From a virus, in IMG/VR virus record IMGVR_UViG_3300046007_006906, positions 1 to 24,789 of that record: a stretch of DNA of 24,789 bases; one strand, given 5' to 3'. Below, piece by piece: positions 1-7,333 of this stretch; the stretch's first letter is position 1, and each line of letters begins with the position of its first letter. Below the pieces are notes generated by a model. The model searched no databases. It was not told the origin of the DNA and worked only from the letters and a program-made list of their open reading frames with translations. Made by a program: the position numbers and the translations under genes.

Positions 1-2
1 TC

Positions 3-227
3 ATGTCCGACGATGATACACCAAAAATGGACTTGAAAAAATTCAAACCCAAAAAGCCCAAGCTGGCAGTGCCTGAAGAGTTTTTGGACAATGCCAAAAG
101 CTACGACGACAAGTTAGTGCTGGTGAAGTATTTGAGTGAGAAAGAAAAAAACCGGGTAGTGCTGATGTTCAAGAAAATGATAGCGCAAGGCATGGCAGAA
201 AGCAACCGTCGCAAAGGATTGAAATAA
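3..227 (+). CDS. Small charged hypothetical protein (possibly 5'-truncated)
   Basis: The frame encodes 74 residues from an ATG two bases inside the window, so it could be a whole small gene or the tail of a longer one. The first third is lysine and proline rich (KKFKPKKPKL); the remainder looks helical and charged and ends in a basic tail (NRRKGLK). No domain is recognised. The next gene begins directly after its stop, which suggests co-transcription with the two small genes downstream. The protein is probably cytoplasmic; no function can be given. Confidence 0.6.
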   Translation: MSDDDTPKMDLKKFKPKKPKLAVPEEFLDNAKSYDDKLVLVKYLSEKEKNRVVLMFKKMIAQGMAESNRRKGLK

Positions 228-644
228 ATGGCTACATGGACTGTATCAACCGCAGAAAAGAAATCAGTGGAAGAACACGAACTATGGCAAAAGGATGACA
301 TGGTTATTCGTGTGATCAACGGATATCGTTGGGGTACTTGGACTGTGGAAACCGAAGACGATAGTCCACCTGAACTGGATCAAACCGAAGGTCCTGGTGC
401 TGATGCTGTGAACATGTATGACTGTGGTTATGACACAGAACTTGTGAGTCTTGACGATGGCTGGTATGGAGACATCATCTGGCCCGACGACATGCCTGAA
501 GAAGAACGCGATCGACTACAAGAGATCTGGGACGAAGACTGGTCGGCCGGTTGGGAAGAAGAAGGTTGGTCACAATACGACACTGAATGCTGGGTTCGCG
601 GTCCTATTGATATCAAAGATCAAGCAGATACTACTGAGAATTAA
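228..644 (+). CDS. Acidic, Trp-rich hypothetical protein
   Basis: This 138-residue protein is strongly acidic and tryptophan rich, with runs such as WPDDMPEEERDRLQEIWDED and a C-terminal half of W/E/D repeats. No enzyme motif or membrane segment is visible. The ATG follows the preceding stop with no gap, and AAGG lies about 10 nt upstream. Small acidic proteins of this style occur in T4-like phages of aquatic bacteria, where some mimic DNA or bind host enzymes, but nothing here allows such a role to be assigned. It sits in a run of three same-strand small genes. Confidence 0.75.
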   Translation: MATWTVSTAEKKSVEEHELWQKDDMVIRVINGYRWGTWTVETEDDSPPELDQTEGPGADAVNMYDCGYDTELVSLDDGWYGDIIWPDDMPEEERDRLQEIWDEDWSAGWEEEGWSQYDTECWVRGPIDIKDQADTTEN

Positions 645-649
645 ACAAA

Positions 650-883
650 ATGAACAAGGAACAAGCTCGCGATTTAACGCAAAGTATAATTCAACGTGCT
701 CAGACCATGCGCAGTTTCAAGGTGAAGCTGCGTGTGGATGATGGCTGGTTACCACAAGGTCCAGTGCCTTACAACATACACATCAAAGACGGCGTGGCCA
801 CTCTTACAGTGGTGGCCGACAGCATGGAGTCAGCTCGCAATCAAGCAGCTGAATACATGAAGAGCGACGATTGGTGCGACTAA
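650..883 (+). CDS. Small hypothetical protein
   Basis: A 77-residue protein that starts 5 nt after the preceding stop. An N-terminal helix-like stretch (residues 1-20) is followed by alternating beta-like segments (FKVKLRVDDGW, YNIHIKDGVATLTVVADS) and a final helix with SARNQAAEYM, a compact alpha/beta layout. No known family is recognised. It is the last gene of the opening cluster; a late-promoter-like motif and a sigma70-like promoter follow before queD. Confidence 0.7.
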   Translation: MNKEQARDLTQSIIQRAQTMRSFKVKLRVDDGWLPQGPVPYNIHIKDGVATLTVVADSMESARNQAAEYMKSDDWCD

Positions 884-888
884 ATATC

Positions 889-954
889 AGTCTCAACAGC
901 GGCCTTCCTGGCTCTTCATCCCGCTTTACAAATTCTGCAGGCCTATGCTAAAAT
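889..954 (+). promoter_or_regulatory. Promoter region upstream of queD-like gene
   Basis: A sigma70-type promoter is visible: -35 TTTACA at 925-930, an 18-nt spacer, and -10 TAAAAT at 949-954 preceded by TG one base away (extended -10). A T4-late-like ACTAAATA lies at 889-896. The queD ATG at 974 has AGGAG at 963-967. Whether the TAAATA element is functional is uncertain; the sigma70 pair is the stronger call. Confidence 0.5.
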
Positions 955-973
955 CTTAACATAGGAGAATACA

Positions 974-1477
974 ATGTCTTTAGCAACAAGAGTTTACAAA
1001 TACACAAGTACAAAAGAATATCACGATGCATTTCCATGTGCGTATCGTCAATGGCGTGCTGATAGTCATTGCAATCTAATTCACGGCTATAGTTTTAGCA
1101 TGAAGTTTTATTTTGGCACAGACGATTTGGATGTACGTAACTGGGCGGCAGATTATGGTGGTCTCAAAGAACTGAAATCAGTGTTAGAGGATCAGTTTGA
1201 TCATACCTTGATTGTGGCACAAGATGATCCCGAAATGGAGACATTCCAATTGTTGAAAGAACGAAACATGGCCAAGATCGTTGTTCTGCCACGACTGGGG
1301 TGTGAAGGGCTTGCTGACATGTTGTACAAGTATGTGAACGGTGTTTACATTCCTGAGATGTGGGGGCCAGGTGAGGCTGAACGTCTGTGGTGCTACAGAG
1401 TAGAAGTACGAGAAACACAAGCCAACATGGCTTTTAGAGAAGGACATAGAGAGTGGAACGAGGATCTATTTGCATGA
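974..1477 (+). CDS. queD: QueD-like 6-carboxy-tetrahydropterin synthase (PTPS family)
   Basis: The 167-residue protein carries the QueD/PTPS signature. Cys33 and His37 (CNLIHG) match the catalytic Cys and a zinc His of QueD, FDHTLI matches the catalytic Asp-His pair, and VRET near the C-terminus matches the substrate-binding Glu. In the family it makes 6-carboxy-tetrahydropterin for preQ0/queuosine synthesis. Oddly, two of the usual three zinc histidines are Tyr: FPCAYRQ (Tyr24) where E. coli has AAHRL, and HGY (Tyr39) where it has HGH. I recall HGYS-type versions in other T4-like phages, so this may be a subfamily rather than a dead enzyme. queE lies about 4 kb downstream; queC and folE are not in the window. 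Its TGA overlaps the next start. Confidence 0.8.
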   Translation: MSLATRVYKYTSTKEYHDAFPCAYRQWRADSHCNLIHGYSFSMKFYFGTDDLDVRNWAADYGGLKELKSVLEDQFDHTLIVAQDDPEMETFQLLKERNMAKIVVLPRLGCEGLADMLYKYVNGVYIPEMWGPGEAERLWCYRVEVRETQANMAFREGHREWNEDLFA

Positions 1478-1770
1478 ACACACAAGTTCAAGAAGCATTG
1501 GATATATTGCAAGAAGAATGTGCCGAGGTCATTGTTGAAGTCAGCAAGTGTCGCAGATTTGGTTTGAACTCTATACATTACAGTCGCGGCATTCCACATC
1601 GCACAATGTTGGAACGTGAAATTGGTGACGTAATGGCCATGATTGATATATTGATAGATCAAGGCATAGTTGATCCAGATGCACTAGACACAGCCAAGAA
1701 ACTCAAACGTCAAAAGCTACAACAATGGTCAAACATTTTTTCAACACACAGGGATTCTATAGATGACTAA
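1474..1770 (+). CDS. MazG-like NTP pyrophosphohydrolase
   Basis: A 98-residue all-helical protein with the MazG signature: EECAE (the EExxE element) about 15 residues in and EREIGD (ExxD) in the second half, the acidic residues that bind Mg2+ in this family. Family members cleave (d)NTPs to NMPs plus pyrophosphate; phage versions have been proposed to affect nucleotide pools or ppGpp. The ATG at 1474 overlaps the queD stop (ATGA), which favours it over an upstream start at 1453. The gene ends inside the next one. A second, more HisE-like member lies at 9942-10295. Confidence 0.75.
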   Translation: MNTQVQEALDILQEECAEVIVEVSKCRRFGLNSIHYSRGIPHRTMLEREIGDVMAMIDILIDQGIVDPDALDTAKKLKRQKLQQWSNIFSTHRDSIDD

Positions 1771-2650
1771 GCAATACAAAATAGCAATCTTGCTGCCCAC
1801 TCGTGGCCGAACTGACCTCTTGGATCGCAGCATATTCAGCCTGATTGACAACTGTTCCAATTTGGATCAGGTGCAGTTCATGCTGGGGTTTGATCGTGAT
1901 GATACAGTGGGCCTGGATCATTTCCGCAACAGCCTCAAGACCAAGCTTGATCAACGCGGTGTTCACTATCGAGCTGTGCAGTTTGCACCCATGGGCTATG
2001 TGAATATCAATCGTTACGGTAATGAACTGGCCCAGCGAGCCGATGCTGACTGGTACATGTTTTTCAATGATGATGCTGTGATGGAAACTCAAAACTGGGA
2101 CGATGTAATTGCCCAGCGCACTGGCGAGTTCAAATTGTTGGCAGTACACACCCATAACGACCATCCCTACAGCATTTTCCCTATTGTACCTGCTGTGTGG
2201 ATGGAACTGCTGGGTCATCTCAGTCCACATCAAATGATTGACGCATGGTTGAGTCAATGTGCATATATGTTAGACATCTGGGAAAGAATTGATGTCACTG
2301 TCAATCATGATCGACATGATCTTACTGGCAACAACAAAGACAGCACCTTCAAAGGTAGAATTGCTCTGGAAGGCAAGCCACATGATCCCAATGACTTTCA
2401 CCATATCAGTTGGACTCAAAAAAGACTCAACGAGTGTGAACGGCTGTCGCGACACATGGTAGAGATCGGCATGGACATTGATTGGTGGACTCGTGTGAAG
2501 TCTGGTGAACAAGATCCCTGGGCCAAACTCAAAGTCAACGATGTCAATGGGCAGATGGTGCAGTACAAAATGAAGATTGATCCTGCCAAGGGCGAGCTCA
2601 GTTACGAGTACGAGAACAAATCCCGTGAAAAAGTATCACAGCCGGGTTGA
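1763..2650 (+). CDS. GT-A fold glycosyltransferase
   Basis: This 295-residue protein opens with IAILLPTRGR followed by a helix (LLDRSIFSL), typical of the nucleotide-binding start of family-2-like glycosyltransferases. An acidic metal/sugar-nucleotide motif appears as FFNDDAVM around residue 93. There is no signal peptide or membrane segment, so it probably acts in the cytoplasm on nucleotide-sugar donors. It overlaps the MazG-like gene by 8 nt and the cupin gene by about 26 nt, and heads a run of sugar genes (cupin, epimerase, gmd). The substrate cannot be read from sequence; modification of host surface glycan or of phage DNA/protein is possible. Confidence 0.7.
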   Translation: MTKQYKIAILLPTRGRTDLLDRSIFSLIDNCSNLDQVQFMLGFDRDDTVGLDHFRNSLKTKLDQRGVHYRAVQFAPMGYVNINRYGNELAQRADADWYMFFNDDAVMETQNWDDVIAQRTGEFKLLAVHTHNDHPYSIFPIVPAVWMELLGHLSPHQMIDAWLSQCAYMLDIWERIDVTVNHDRHDLTGNNKDSTFKGRIALEGKPHDPNDFHHISWTQKRLNECERLSRHMVEIGMDIDWWTRVKSGEQDPWAKLKVNDVNGQMVQYKMKIDPAKGELSYEYENKSREKVSQPG

Positions 2651-3023
2651 CCCCACGCTGTTGTTGGCCACGGTCATGAACTCAGACGTTGATGTTCGCA
2701 CCGATGCTGCTGGCACAGATGAAATTCTACAGGCCGCAGCAATACCGCTAGCACCAGGACGTCAGCTTAGACCGCACAGACATCTAGCAACACCGCGCAA
2801 CACTGTTGGTACACAAGAAGCATGGGTGGTCATGCGTGGTGTGATTCGCGCCGAGCTTTATGACATTGATGGTTCGCATTGCGACACAATAATGCTGGGC
2901 GGTGGTGACTGCATGATACTGTATCGCGGTGCTCACGGGTTTGAGGTCTTGGAATCTGCTGTGATATATGAAATCAAAAACGGACCTTATCTTGGTCGTG
3001 AAATGGACAGCGAACCCATATGA
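2625..3023 (+). CDS. Cupin-fold protein of polysaccharide loci (WbuC-like)
   Basis: About 132 residues from a GTG at 2625, which overlaps the preceding gene by 26 nt. A TTG at 2577 or an ATG at 2676 are alternatives, and none has a clear Shine-Dalgarno. The body is a single cupin barrel: PHRHL gives the metal-binding His pair, GTQEAWVVMRG is the conserved centre, and GDCMILYRGAHGFEV carries the second motif. Related small cupins sit in bacterial O-antigen and capsule clusters, where they act on sugar nucleotides or have no proven role. The stop overlaps the start of the epimerase gene (ATGA), consistent with one operon. Confidence 0.7.
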   Translation: MKKYHSRVDPTLLLATVMNSDVDVRTDAAGTDEILQAAAIPLAPGRQLRPHRHLATPRNTVGTQEAWVVMRGVIRAELYDIDGSHCDTIMLGGGDCMILYRGAHGFEVLESAVIYEIKNGPYLGREMDSEPI

Positions 3024-3898
3024 AAATTCTAGTCACAGGTCATCGTGGTTTCATCGGCAGTCACGTGGCTCACAGGCTTGAACAGCAAGGGCATGAAGTG
3101 GTACGCCCAGACGGCGTTGATTTGACGCAACGTCAGCAGGTTCAGTTTTTGCCCGCAGTTGATGTTGTCATGCATTTTGCTGCTGTCAATCAACCGCAGG
3201 CATTTGCCACACGACCATTTGATGTACTGACCACAAACATTTTGTCAACTCAATATCTGATTGAACGCTATCAAGGCAATGTAAAGAGATTCGTGCTGGC
3301 CAGTACCAGCGAAGTCTATGCTGGCAGTCGTGACTATTTCTCAGTGCCCATGCCCACACCGGAATCAGTTCCGCTGTGTATAGACAATCCACAAGATCCT
3401 CGTAGCTGTTACGGTGGCAGCAAGTTGACCAATGAACTACAGATACAGGCCATGCATCATCAAACCGGCACTGACTTTACTGTTGTTAGGTATCACAACA
3501 TCTATGGACCCGGTCAGCGCAATCAATTCATTCCTGATTTTATTGCTCGCGTGGTTGAGAAGCAAGACACCACGCTCATGACCGGTGACAGCACCAGAAC
3601 CTATCTCTATATAGATGATGCTGTGCAAGCCACCATTGACATAGTACAAAGCGATGATTGCTGCAACCAAACCATCAATATTGGCGGGGGTCAATCCTAT
3701 ACCATACGTGAAGTAGCCCAGACCATTCTGCGCACTCTTGGCAGTGATCTTGAGCTGCAAGAAATCACCGGTGGGGTAGCCAAACACCGACAGGGCGATG
3801 TGTCATTGGCCCAACACTTGTTCAATTTTCATCCCACTGTGAGTCTTGAAGAAGGAATTGGACGAGTGGTTGCAAAATATTTTGACAAATCGCAATAG
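3020..3898 (+). CDS. NAD-dependent epimerase/dehydratase (extended SDR)
   Basis: A 292-residue extended short-chain dehydrogenase. The Rossmann loop is TGHRGFIGSH at residues 6-15, DVVMHFAA follows, the Ser is in LASTSEVY, and the catalytic YxxxK is CYGGSK. RYHNIYGPGQR and a late TYLYIDDAV segment match UDP-sugar epimerase/dehydratase relatives. It would convert a nucleotide sugar (UDP-, GDP- or dTDP-linked) in the cytoplasm using bound NAD; the exact sugar is unknown. It overlaps the cupin by 4 nt. A consensus promoter for gmd begins inside its last codons. Confidence 0.85.
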   Translation: MKILVTGHRGFIGSHVAHRLEQQGHEVVRPDGVDLTQRQQVQFLPAVDVVMHFAAVNQPQAFATRPFDVLTTNILSTQYLIERYQGNVKRFVLASTSEVYAGSRDYFSVPMPTPESVPLCIDNPQDPRSCYGGSKLTNELQIQAMHHQTGTDFTVVRYHNIYGPGQRNQFIPDFIARVVEKQDTTLMTGDSTRTYLYIDDAVQATIDIVQSDDCCNQTINIGGGQSYTIREVAQTILRTLGSDLELQEITGGVAKHRQGDVSLAQHLFNFHPTVSLEEGIGRVVAKYFDKSQ

Positions 3899-3910
3899 CA
3901 TCTATATAAT
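3882..3910 (+). promoter_or_regulatory. Perfect sigma70 promoter upstream of gmd
   Basis: TTGACA at 3882-3887 and TATAAT at 3905-3910 are separated by exactly 17 nt, a full consensus match at both hexamers. The -35 lies within the last codons of the epimerase gene. Transcription would start near 3917, leaving a short leader with AAGGA before the gmd ATG at 3934. Confidence 0.85.
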
Positions 3911-3933
3911 ACAATCAACACTCAAGGACATTC

Positions 3934-4911
3934 ATGAAAACAGCATTCATTACCGGCATTGCCGGACAAGACGGCAGCTATCTTGCCGAGCACCTGGTAG
4001 AACAGGGCTACAGAGTCACAGGCATCATTCGCCGAAACAGCACAGTAGAACACCAAAAGAATCGCATTGCCGATCTACCTATAGAAGTTGAGTATGGTGA
4101 TCTCACAGATCAAAGCAGCCTGGAACGTGCTTTGCGTATCTATCAGCCTGACGAAATCTACAATCTAGCAGCACAGAGTCATGTGCGTATCTCCAGCGAC
4201 ATTCCGCAGTTCACGGTACAGACCAATGCCTTGGGTGTGGTCAATATTCTTGAAGCCTACAAAAACGTTGTACCCCATGCCAAATTCTATCAAGCCAGCT
4301 CTAGTGAAATGTTTGGTAGTTCGGTTGATAGTGATGGATATCAGCGTGAAACAACTCCCATGCATCCTGTGAGTCCTTATGGTTGCAGCAAGGTGTTTGC
4401 CTATAACATTGTGCATCACTATCGCAATGCCTATCGACTGCATGCCAGCAACGGCATTCTGTTCAATCATGAAAGTCCACGCCGTGGATCAAACTTTGTC
4501 ACAAACAAAGTTGTGAAAGGTGCCGTGGAAATCAAACTGGGACTGGCTACCAAACTGGAACTTGGCAACATGGACAGCTATCGTGACTGGGGACACAGTT
4601 ATGATTATGTGAGAGCCATGCACTTGATTCTGCAGCAAGATAAACCCAACGACTATGTGGTGGCCACTGGTGTCACACGATCTGTGCGTGACATGTGCGA
4701 CTACGTGTTCAAGAAGCTGGAATTGAATTATCAAGATCACGTGGTGCAGAATCCCAAATATCTGAGGCCAGAAGAGCTTCCTTATCTCCGCGGTGACAAC
4801 ACCAAGATCACAACTGAACTGGGTTGGAAGCCAAGCTACACATTTGAACAGCTCATGGATGAAATGATTGATCACTGGATCGCAGTGTACAACTCCACAC
4901 ATGGCAAATAG
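3934..4911 (+). CDS. gmd: GDP-mannose 4,6-dehydratase
   Basis: A 325-residue SDR enzyme with the GMD hallmarks: GIAGQDGSYLAEHL at the N-terminus (NADP loop), ASSSEMFG, SPYGCSKVFAYNI containing the YxxxK pair, and FNHESPRRG. It would convert GDP-D-mannose to GDP-4-keto-6-deoxymannose, precursor of GDP-fucose, rhamnose and perosamine. It is somewhat shorter than the E. coli enzyme (about 370 residues). It has its own consensus promoter and AAGGA ribosome site. It follows an epimerase-like SDR and precedes an SGNH hydrolase, so the block may make and place a deoxysugar. No GDP-fucose synthase is recognised. Confidence 0.93.
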   Translation: MKTAFITGIAGQDGSYLAEHLVEQGYRVTGIIRRNSTVEHQKNRIADLPIEVEYGDLTDQSSLERALRIYQPDEIYNLAAQSHVRISSDIPQFTVQTNALGVVNILEAYKNVVPHAKFYQASSSEMFGSSVDSDGYQRETTPMHPVSPYGCSKVFAYNIVHHYRNAYRLHASNGILFNHESPRRGSNFVTNKVVKGAVEIKLGLATKLELGNMDSYRDWGHSYDYVRAMHLILQQDKPNDYVVATGVTRSVRDMCDYVFKKLELNYQDHVVQNPKYLRPEELPYLRGDNTKITTELGWKPSYTFEQLMDEMIDHWIAVYNSTHGK

Positions 4912-5647
4912 GCTTTTCACATTTGGCTGTAGTTTTACCAACTACAAGTATTGGACCTGGGCCACTATCTTGTCGCATCAGTACAGTGAATTTGAAAACT
5001 GGGGACAGGCCGGTGCTGGCAATCAGTTCATATTTCAGTCCTTCATGGAAGCTGATCAGCGGCACGGCTTTGGTGCTGGCGACACTGTGATAGTGTGTTG
5101 GACCGATGTCATGCGCGAAGACCGATATGTGCAAGGTCGAGGCTGGTTGACACTGGGCAATGTGGCCTGGGCTGACAAAATTTACACCAAGGAGTTCATT
5201 GACAGCGGAGTGTGCGAGCATGGCTTCTTGTTGAGAGACTTGAACTCAATCAAGGCAGTGAGAGACATGTTGCTTGATCGTCCTGGCGTGACTTGGAAGT
5301 TTTTGTGCATGGTTCCTATAGACCGTGTGAGCGACATGAATCAAGACCGTATTGACAATCCCAAAATGCTTGAACTGTATCAAGATGTAATTCAAAGTCT
5401 TGGCACAAGTTATATAGAAGTCTTGGGAGAAAATTACTGGAATAAAGATCAGCATCTAAGACTGCGCCACAGTGTGGATAGAGTTGACTATCACCCCACC
5501 ACACAGGAACATCTGCGTTATCTTGATGCAGTATTGCCAGGTTGGGTGACAGATCAAGATGTGCGTAATAAAATAGCAAACAATCCCATAGTGTTTGAAT
5601 CAGGTCTAAACGGTTCAAGCGCAGTGAATAGATTTAGAGGTCATTAA
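4901..5647 (+). CDS. SGNH/GDSL-like hydrolase
   Basis: The 248-residue protein from the ATG at 4901 (overlapping the end of gmd by 11 nt) has the block layout of SGNH hydrolases. The candidate nucleophile Ser11 lies in FGCSFT, Asn41 in GAGNQ, and the C-terminal DYHPTTQEH supplies the Asp-x-His element. Family members are esterases or O-acetyl transferases/hydrolases acting on sugars and lipids. No signal peptide is seen, so a cytoplasmic role on a glycan precursor is likely. A longer start at 4868 would add 11 residues and overlap gmd more. A second protein of this style is at 7803-8537. The stop overlaps the queE start (TAATG). Confidence 0.65.
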   Translation: MANRLFTFGCSFTNYKYWTWATILSHQYSEFENWGQAGAGNQFIFQSFMEADQRHGFGAGDTVIVCWTDVMREDRYVQGRGWLTLGNVAWADKIYTKEFIDSGVCEHGFLLRDLNSIKAVRDMLLDRPGVTWKFLCMVPIDRVSDMNQDRIDNPKMLELYQDVIQSLGTSYIEVLGENYWNKDQHLRLRHSVDRVDYHPTTQEHLRYLDAVLPGWVTDQDVRNKIANNPIVFESGLNGSSAVNRFRGH

Positions 5648-6492
5648 TGAAAATCAAAGTCAGTGAAATATTTTACAGCGCTCAGGGCGAAGGACGATAT
5701 GTTGGAGTTCCCAGCATATTTCTGCGCACGTTTGGTTGCAACTTTACCTGCAGTGGTTTTGGTTGCGCTCCTGGAGAACGCAGTGTTGAGGCCGATGATG
5801 TTGCCAAACAAGTAGAACTGTATCGGACGTTTGAAGAACTGCCGCTGGTGTCTACTGGTTGCGACAGTTATGCATCCTGGCATCCTGCCTTTCGACATCT
5901 CAGTCGCAGCTACACAGTGGAAGAACTGTCTAATGCCATGGAACAACTGTTGCCCAACAACACATGGCTACAGCCCAATCAGATGCCAGTGCATTTGGTT
6001 ATCACAGGCGGAGAACCCTTGCTGGGATGGCAACGTGCCTATCCGGAACTCTTGAGCTATCTACACGAGCGTGGTCTAAGGCATGTGACTTTTGAAACCA
6101 ATGGCACACAAGACCTTACACCAGAGTTTAGGAAATACATTTATGACTGGCATGGCGAGATCACATTCAGTGTGAGTCCCAAGCTGAGTGTGAGTGGCGA
6201 GAAGTGGGAGGATGCCATACGTCCAGACACAGTGTTTGAATACGAGAATCATGGCGTGACCTATCTCAAGTTTGTGGTTGACAAGCCGGAAGACTTTGAC
6301 GAAGTAGATCGTGCTGTGGCCGAATATCGTTCACGTGAATTTGCAGGTCCAGTGTTTGTGATGCCCGTGGGCGGTACAGTGTCAGTGTACGACAGCAATA
6401 GATTCAATGTGGCCAATGAAGCGTTGAAACGTGGTTATTGGTATAGTCCCAGATTGCATGTGGATCTCTGGGGAAATGGGTGGGGTCGATGA
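5647..6492 (+). CDS. queE: QueE-like 7-carboxy-7-deazaguanine synthase (radical SAM)
   Basis: This 281-residue radical SAM enzyme has QueE features: EIFYSAQGEGRYVGVPSIFLR at the start, ITGGEPLL, FETNGT, and SVSPKLS. QueE turns 6-carboxy-tetrahydropterin (the QueD product) into CDG, the first 7-deazaguanine. The iron-sulfur motif is unusual: Cys31 and Cys35 lie in CNFTC, but the third ligand seems to be Cys72 in GCDSYASW, which corresponds to the usual CDTxYA. About 36 residues are therefore inserted between the second and third Cys, and another Cys (40) lies inside the insert. I recall the same arrangement in other aquatic phages. It overlaps the DUF2061 gene by 4 nt. Confidence 0.85.
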   Translation: MKIKVSEIFYSAQGEGRYVGVPSIFLRTFGCNFTCSGFGCAPGERSVEADDVAKQVELYRTFEELPLVSTGCDSYASWHPAFRHLSRSYTVEELSNAMEQLLPNNTWLQPNQMPVHLVITGGEPLLGWQRAYPELLSYLHERGLRHVTFETNGTQDLTPEFRKYIYDWHGEITFSVSPKLSVSGEKWEDAIRPDTVFEYENHGVTYLKFVVDKPEDFDEVDRAVAEYRSREFAGPVFVMPVGGTVSVYDSNRFNVANEALKRGYWYSPRLHVDLWGNGWGR

Positions 6493-6695
6493 CCGAAACT
6501 CGTGCAAGAACGCTGACACGGATGTTGACCTACAGATTGACAGCCTGGTTGTTTACTATATTTTGGACTTATCTGTTCACTGGCAATCTAGGCAGTGCCA
6601 CAGGCTTTGCCACAGCTCTGCATGTTCTTCTCAGCATTGACTATTACGTTCACGAACGTGTGTGGTTGAAAATCAAGTGGGGCAGACTTGACTGA
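6489..6695 (+). CDS. DUF2061-like small membrane protein
   Basis: A 68-residue protein from the ATG at 6489 (ATGA overlap with queE). The layout matches DUF2061: a basic start (TRARTLTRMLTYR), a hydrophobic segment (LTAWLFTIFWTYLFTG), a second one (FATALHVLLSIDYYV), and the closing HERVWLKIKWG motif. Two membrane helices in the inner membrane are expected. The family's function is unknown, though members are common in aquatic bacteria and phages. Coupling to queE suggests only co-expression. Confidence 0.75.
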   Translation: MTETRARTLTRMLTYRLTAWLFTIFWTYLFTGNLGSATGFATALHVLLSIDYYVHERVWLKIKWGRLD

Positions 6696-6718
6696 TGTAC
6701 ATTGATGGAGTTTTTGAA

Positions 6719-7126
6719 ATGTTTGATTGGTTGAAAAAACGCATGGCGTCCGAGCCATCAAAACCGCAGGTGCGCAATGAACCTGCAGAGCCTCGCAAGT
6801 CCGTGGCCAAAAAGAAAACTGAAAAAGAATTGGCCACCGAACGCGGAGAACCCTATGTGGCAGTGTTGAACATGGATGTGGATCTTGATAACTTGCACCA
6901 GGGTGCGTTTGAGTTGGACTGGAACGAAATATTTGTGGCCAGATTGATCAAGGCTGGTTACATGATGAAGCCCGAAGACACTGATGCTGAAATTGTGGAT
7001 AGGTGGTTTCAAAACGTATGCAGACACGTGGTACTGGAAACCTACGAGCAAGAAGAAGCCATGCGCAATTCTGGAATCTATGTACGCACCCGTGATGTAG
7101 GCAATGGTCGCAGCGAAGTCAGCTGA
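6719..7126 (+). CDS. Conserved phage hypothetical protein
   Basis: 135 residues from the ATG at 6719, chosen because GGAG lies 8 nt upstream; the ATG at 6695 overlaps the previous stop and is an alternative. The N-terminus (FDWLKKRM) and a basic linker rich in K/E/P (about residues 10-45) precede a compact domain with YVAVLNMDVDLDNLHQGAFE, LDWNEIFVARLIKAGY and VDRWFQNVCRHVV. I recall similar unnamed proteins in T4-like cyanophages. No catalytic motif is visible. Confidence 0.7.
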   Translation: MFDWLKKRMASEPSKPQVRNEPAEPRKSVAKKKTEKELATERGEPYVAVLNMDVDLDNLHQGAFELDWNEIFVARLIKAGYMMKPEDTDAEIVDRWFQNVCRHVVLETYEQEEAMRNSGIYVRTRDVGNGRSEVS

Positions 7127-7129
7127 TCA

Positions 7130-7333
7130 ATGAAAATGTTGCCTTGCCCATTCTGCGGCAACGAAGTCAGTCAACAAGATCTGTGGCACGACACCATCTA
7201 TCCACAAACCAGAGATAGGTCAATTTGGTCAATCAACTGCGCAGAAGAAGTGGGAGGCTGCGGGGCTCAGATACTGGGCACATCGCCTGATGATTGTATT
7301 GAACGCTGGAACACAAGGACAAAATCAAAATGA
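7130..7333 (+). CDS. Lar-like restriction alleviation / zinc-ribbon protein
   Basis: A 67-residue protein with the Lar family pattern: LPCPFCGNEV at the N-terminus, CAEEVGGCGAQ in the middle, and IERWNTR at the end. The four cysteines (two CxxC-like pairs) probably bind zinc. Lar of the Rac prophage eases type I restriction of incoming DNA, but most small proteins with this pattern are uncharacterised, so anti-restriction is a family-based guess. It ends in an ATGA overlap with the cytidylyltransferase. Confidence 0.7.
   Translation: MKMLPCPFCGNEVSQQDLWHDTIYPQTRDRSIWSINCAEEVGGCGAQILGTSPDDCIERWNTRTKSK

Noticed and set aside
1757-2257. Minus-strand ORF (166 residues) antisense to the glycosyltransferase
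   Set aside because: The plus-strand frame has clear GT motifs; the opposite frame has none and no ribosome site was seen.
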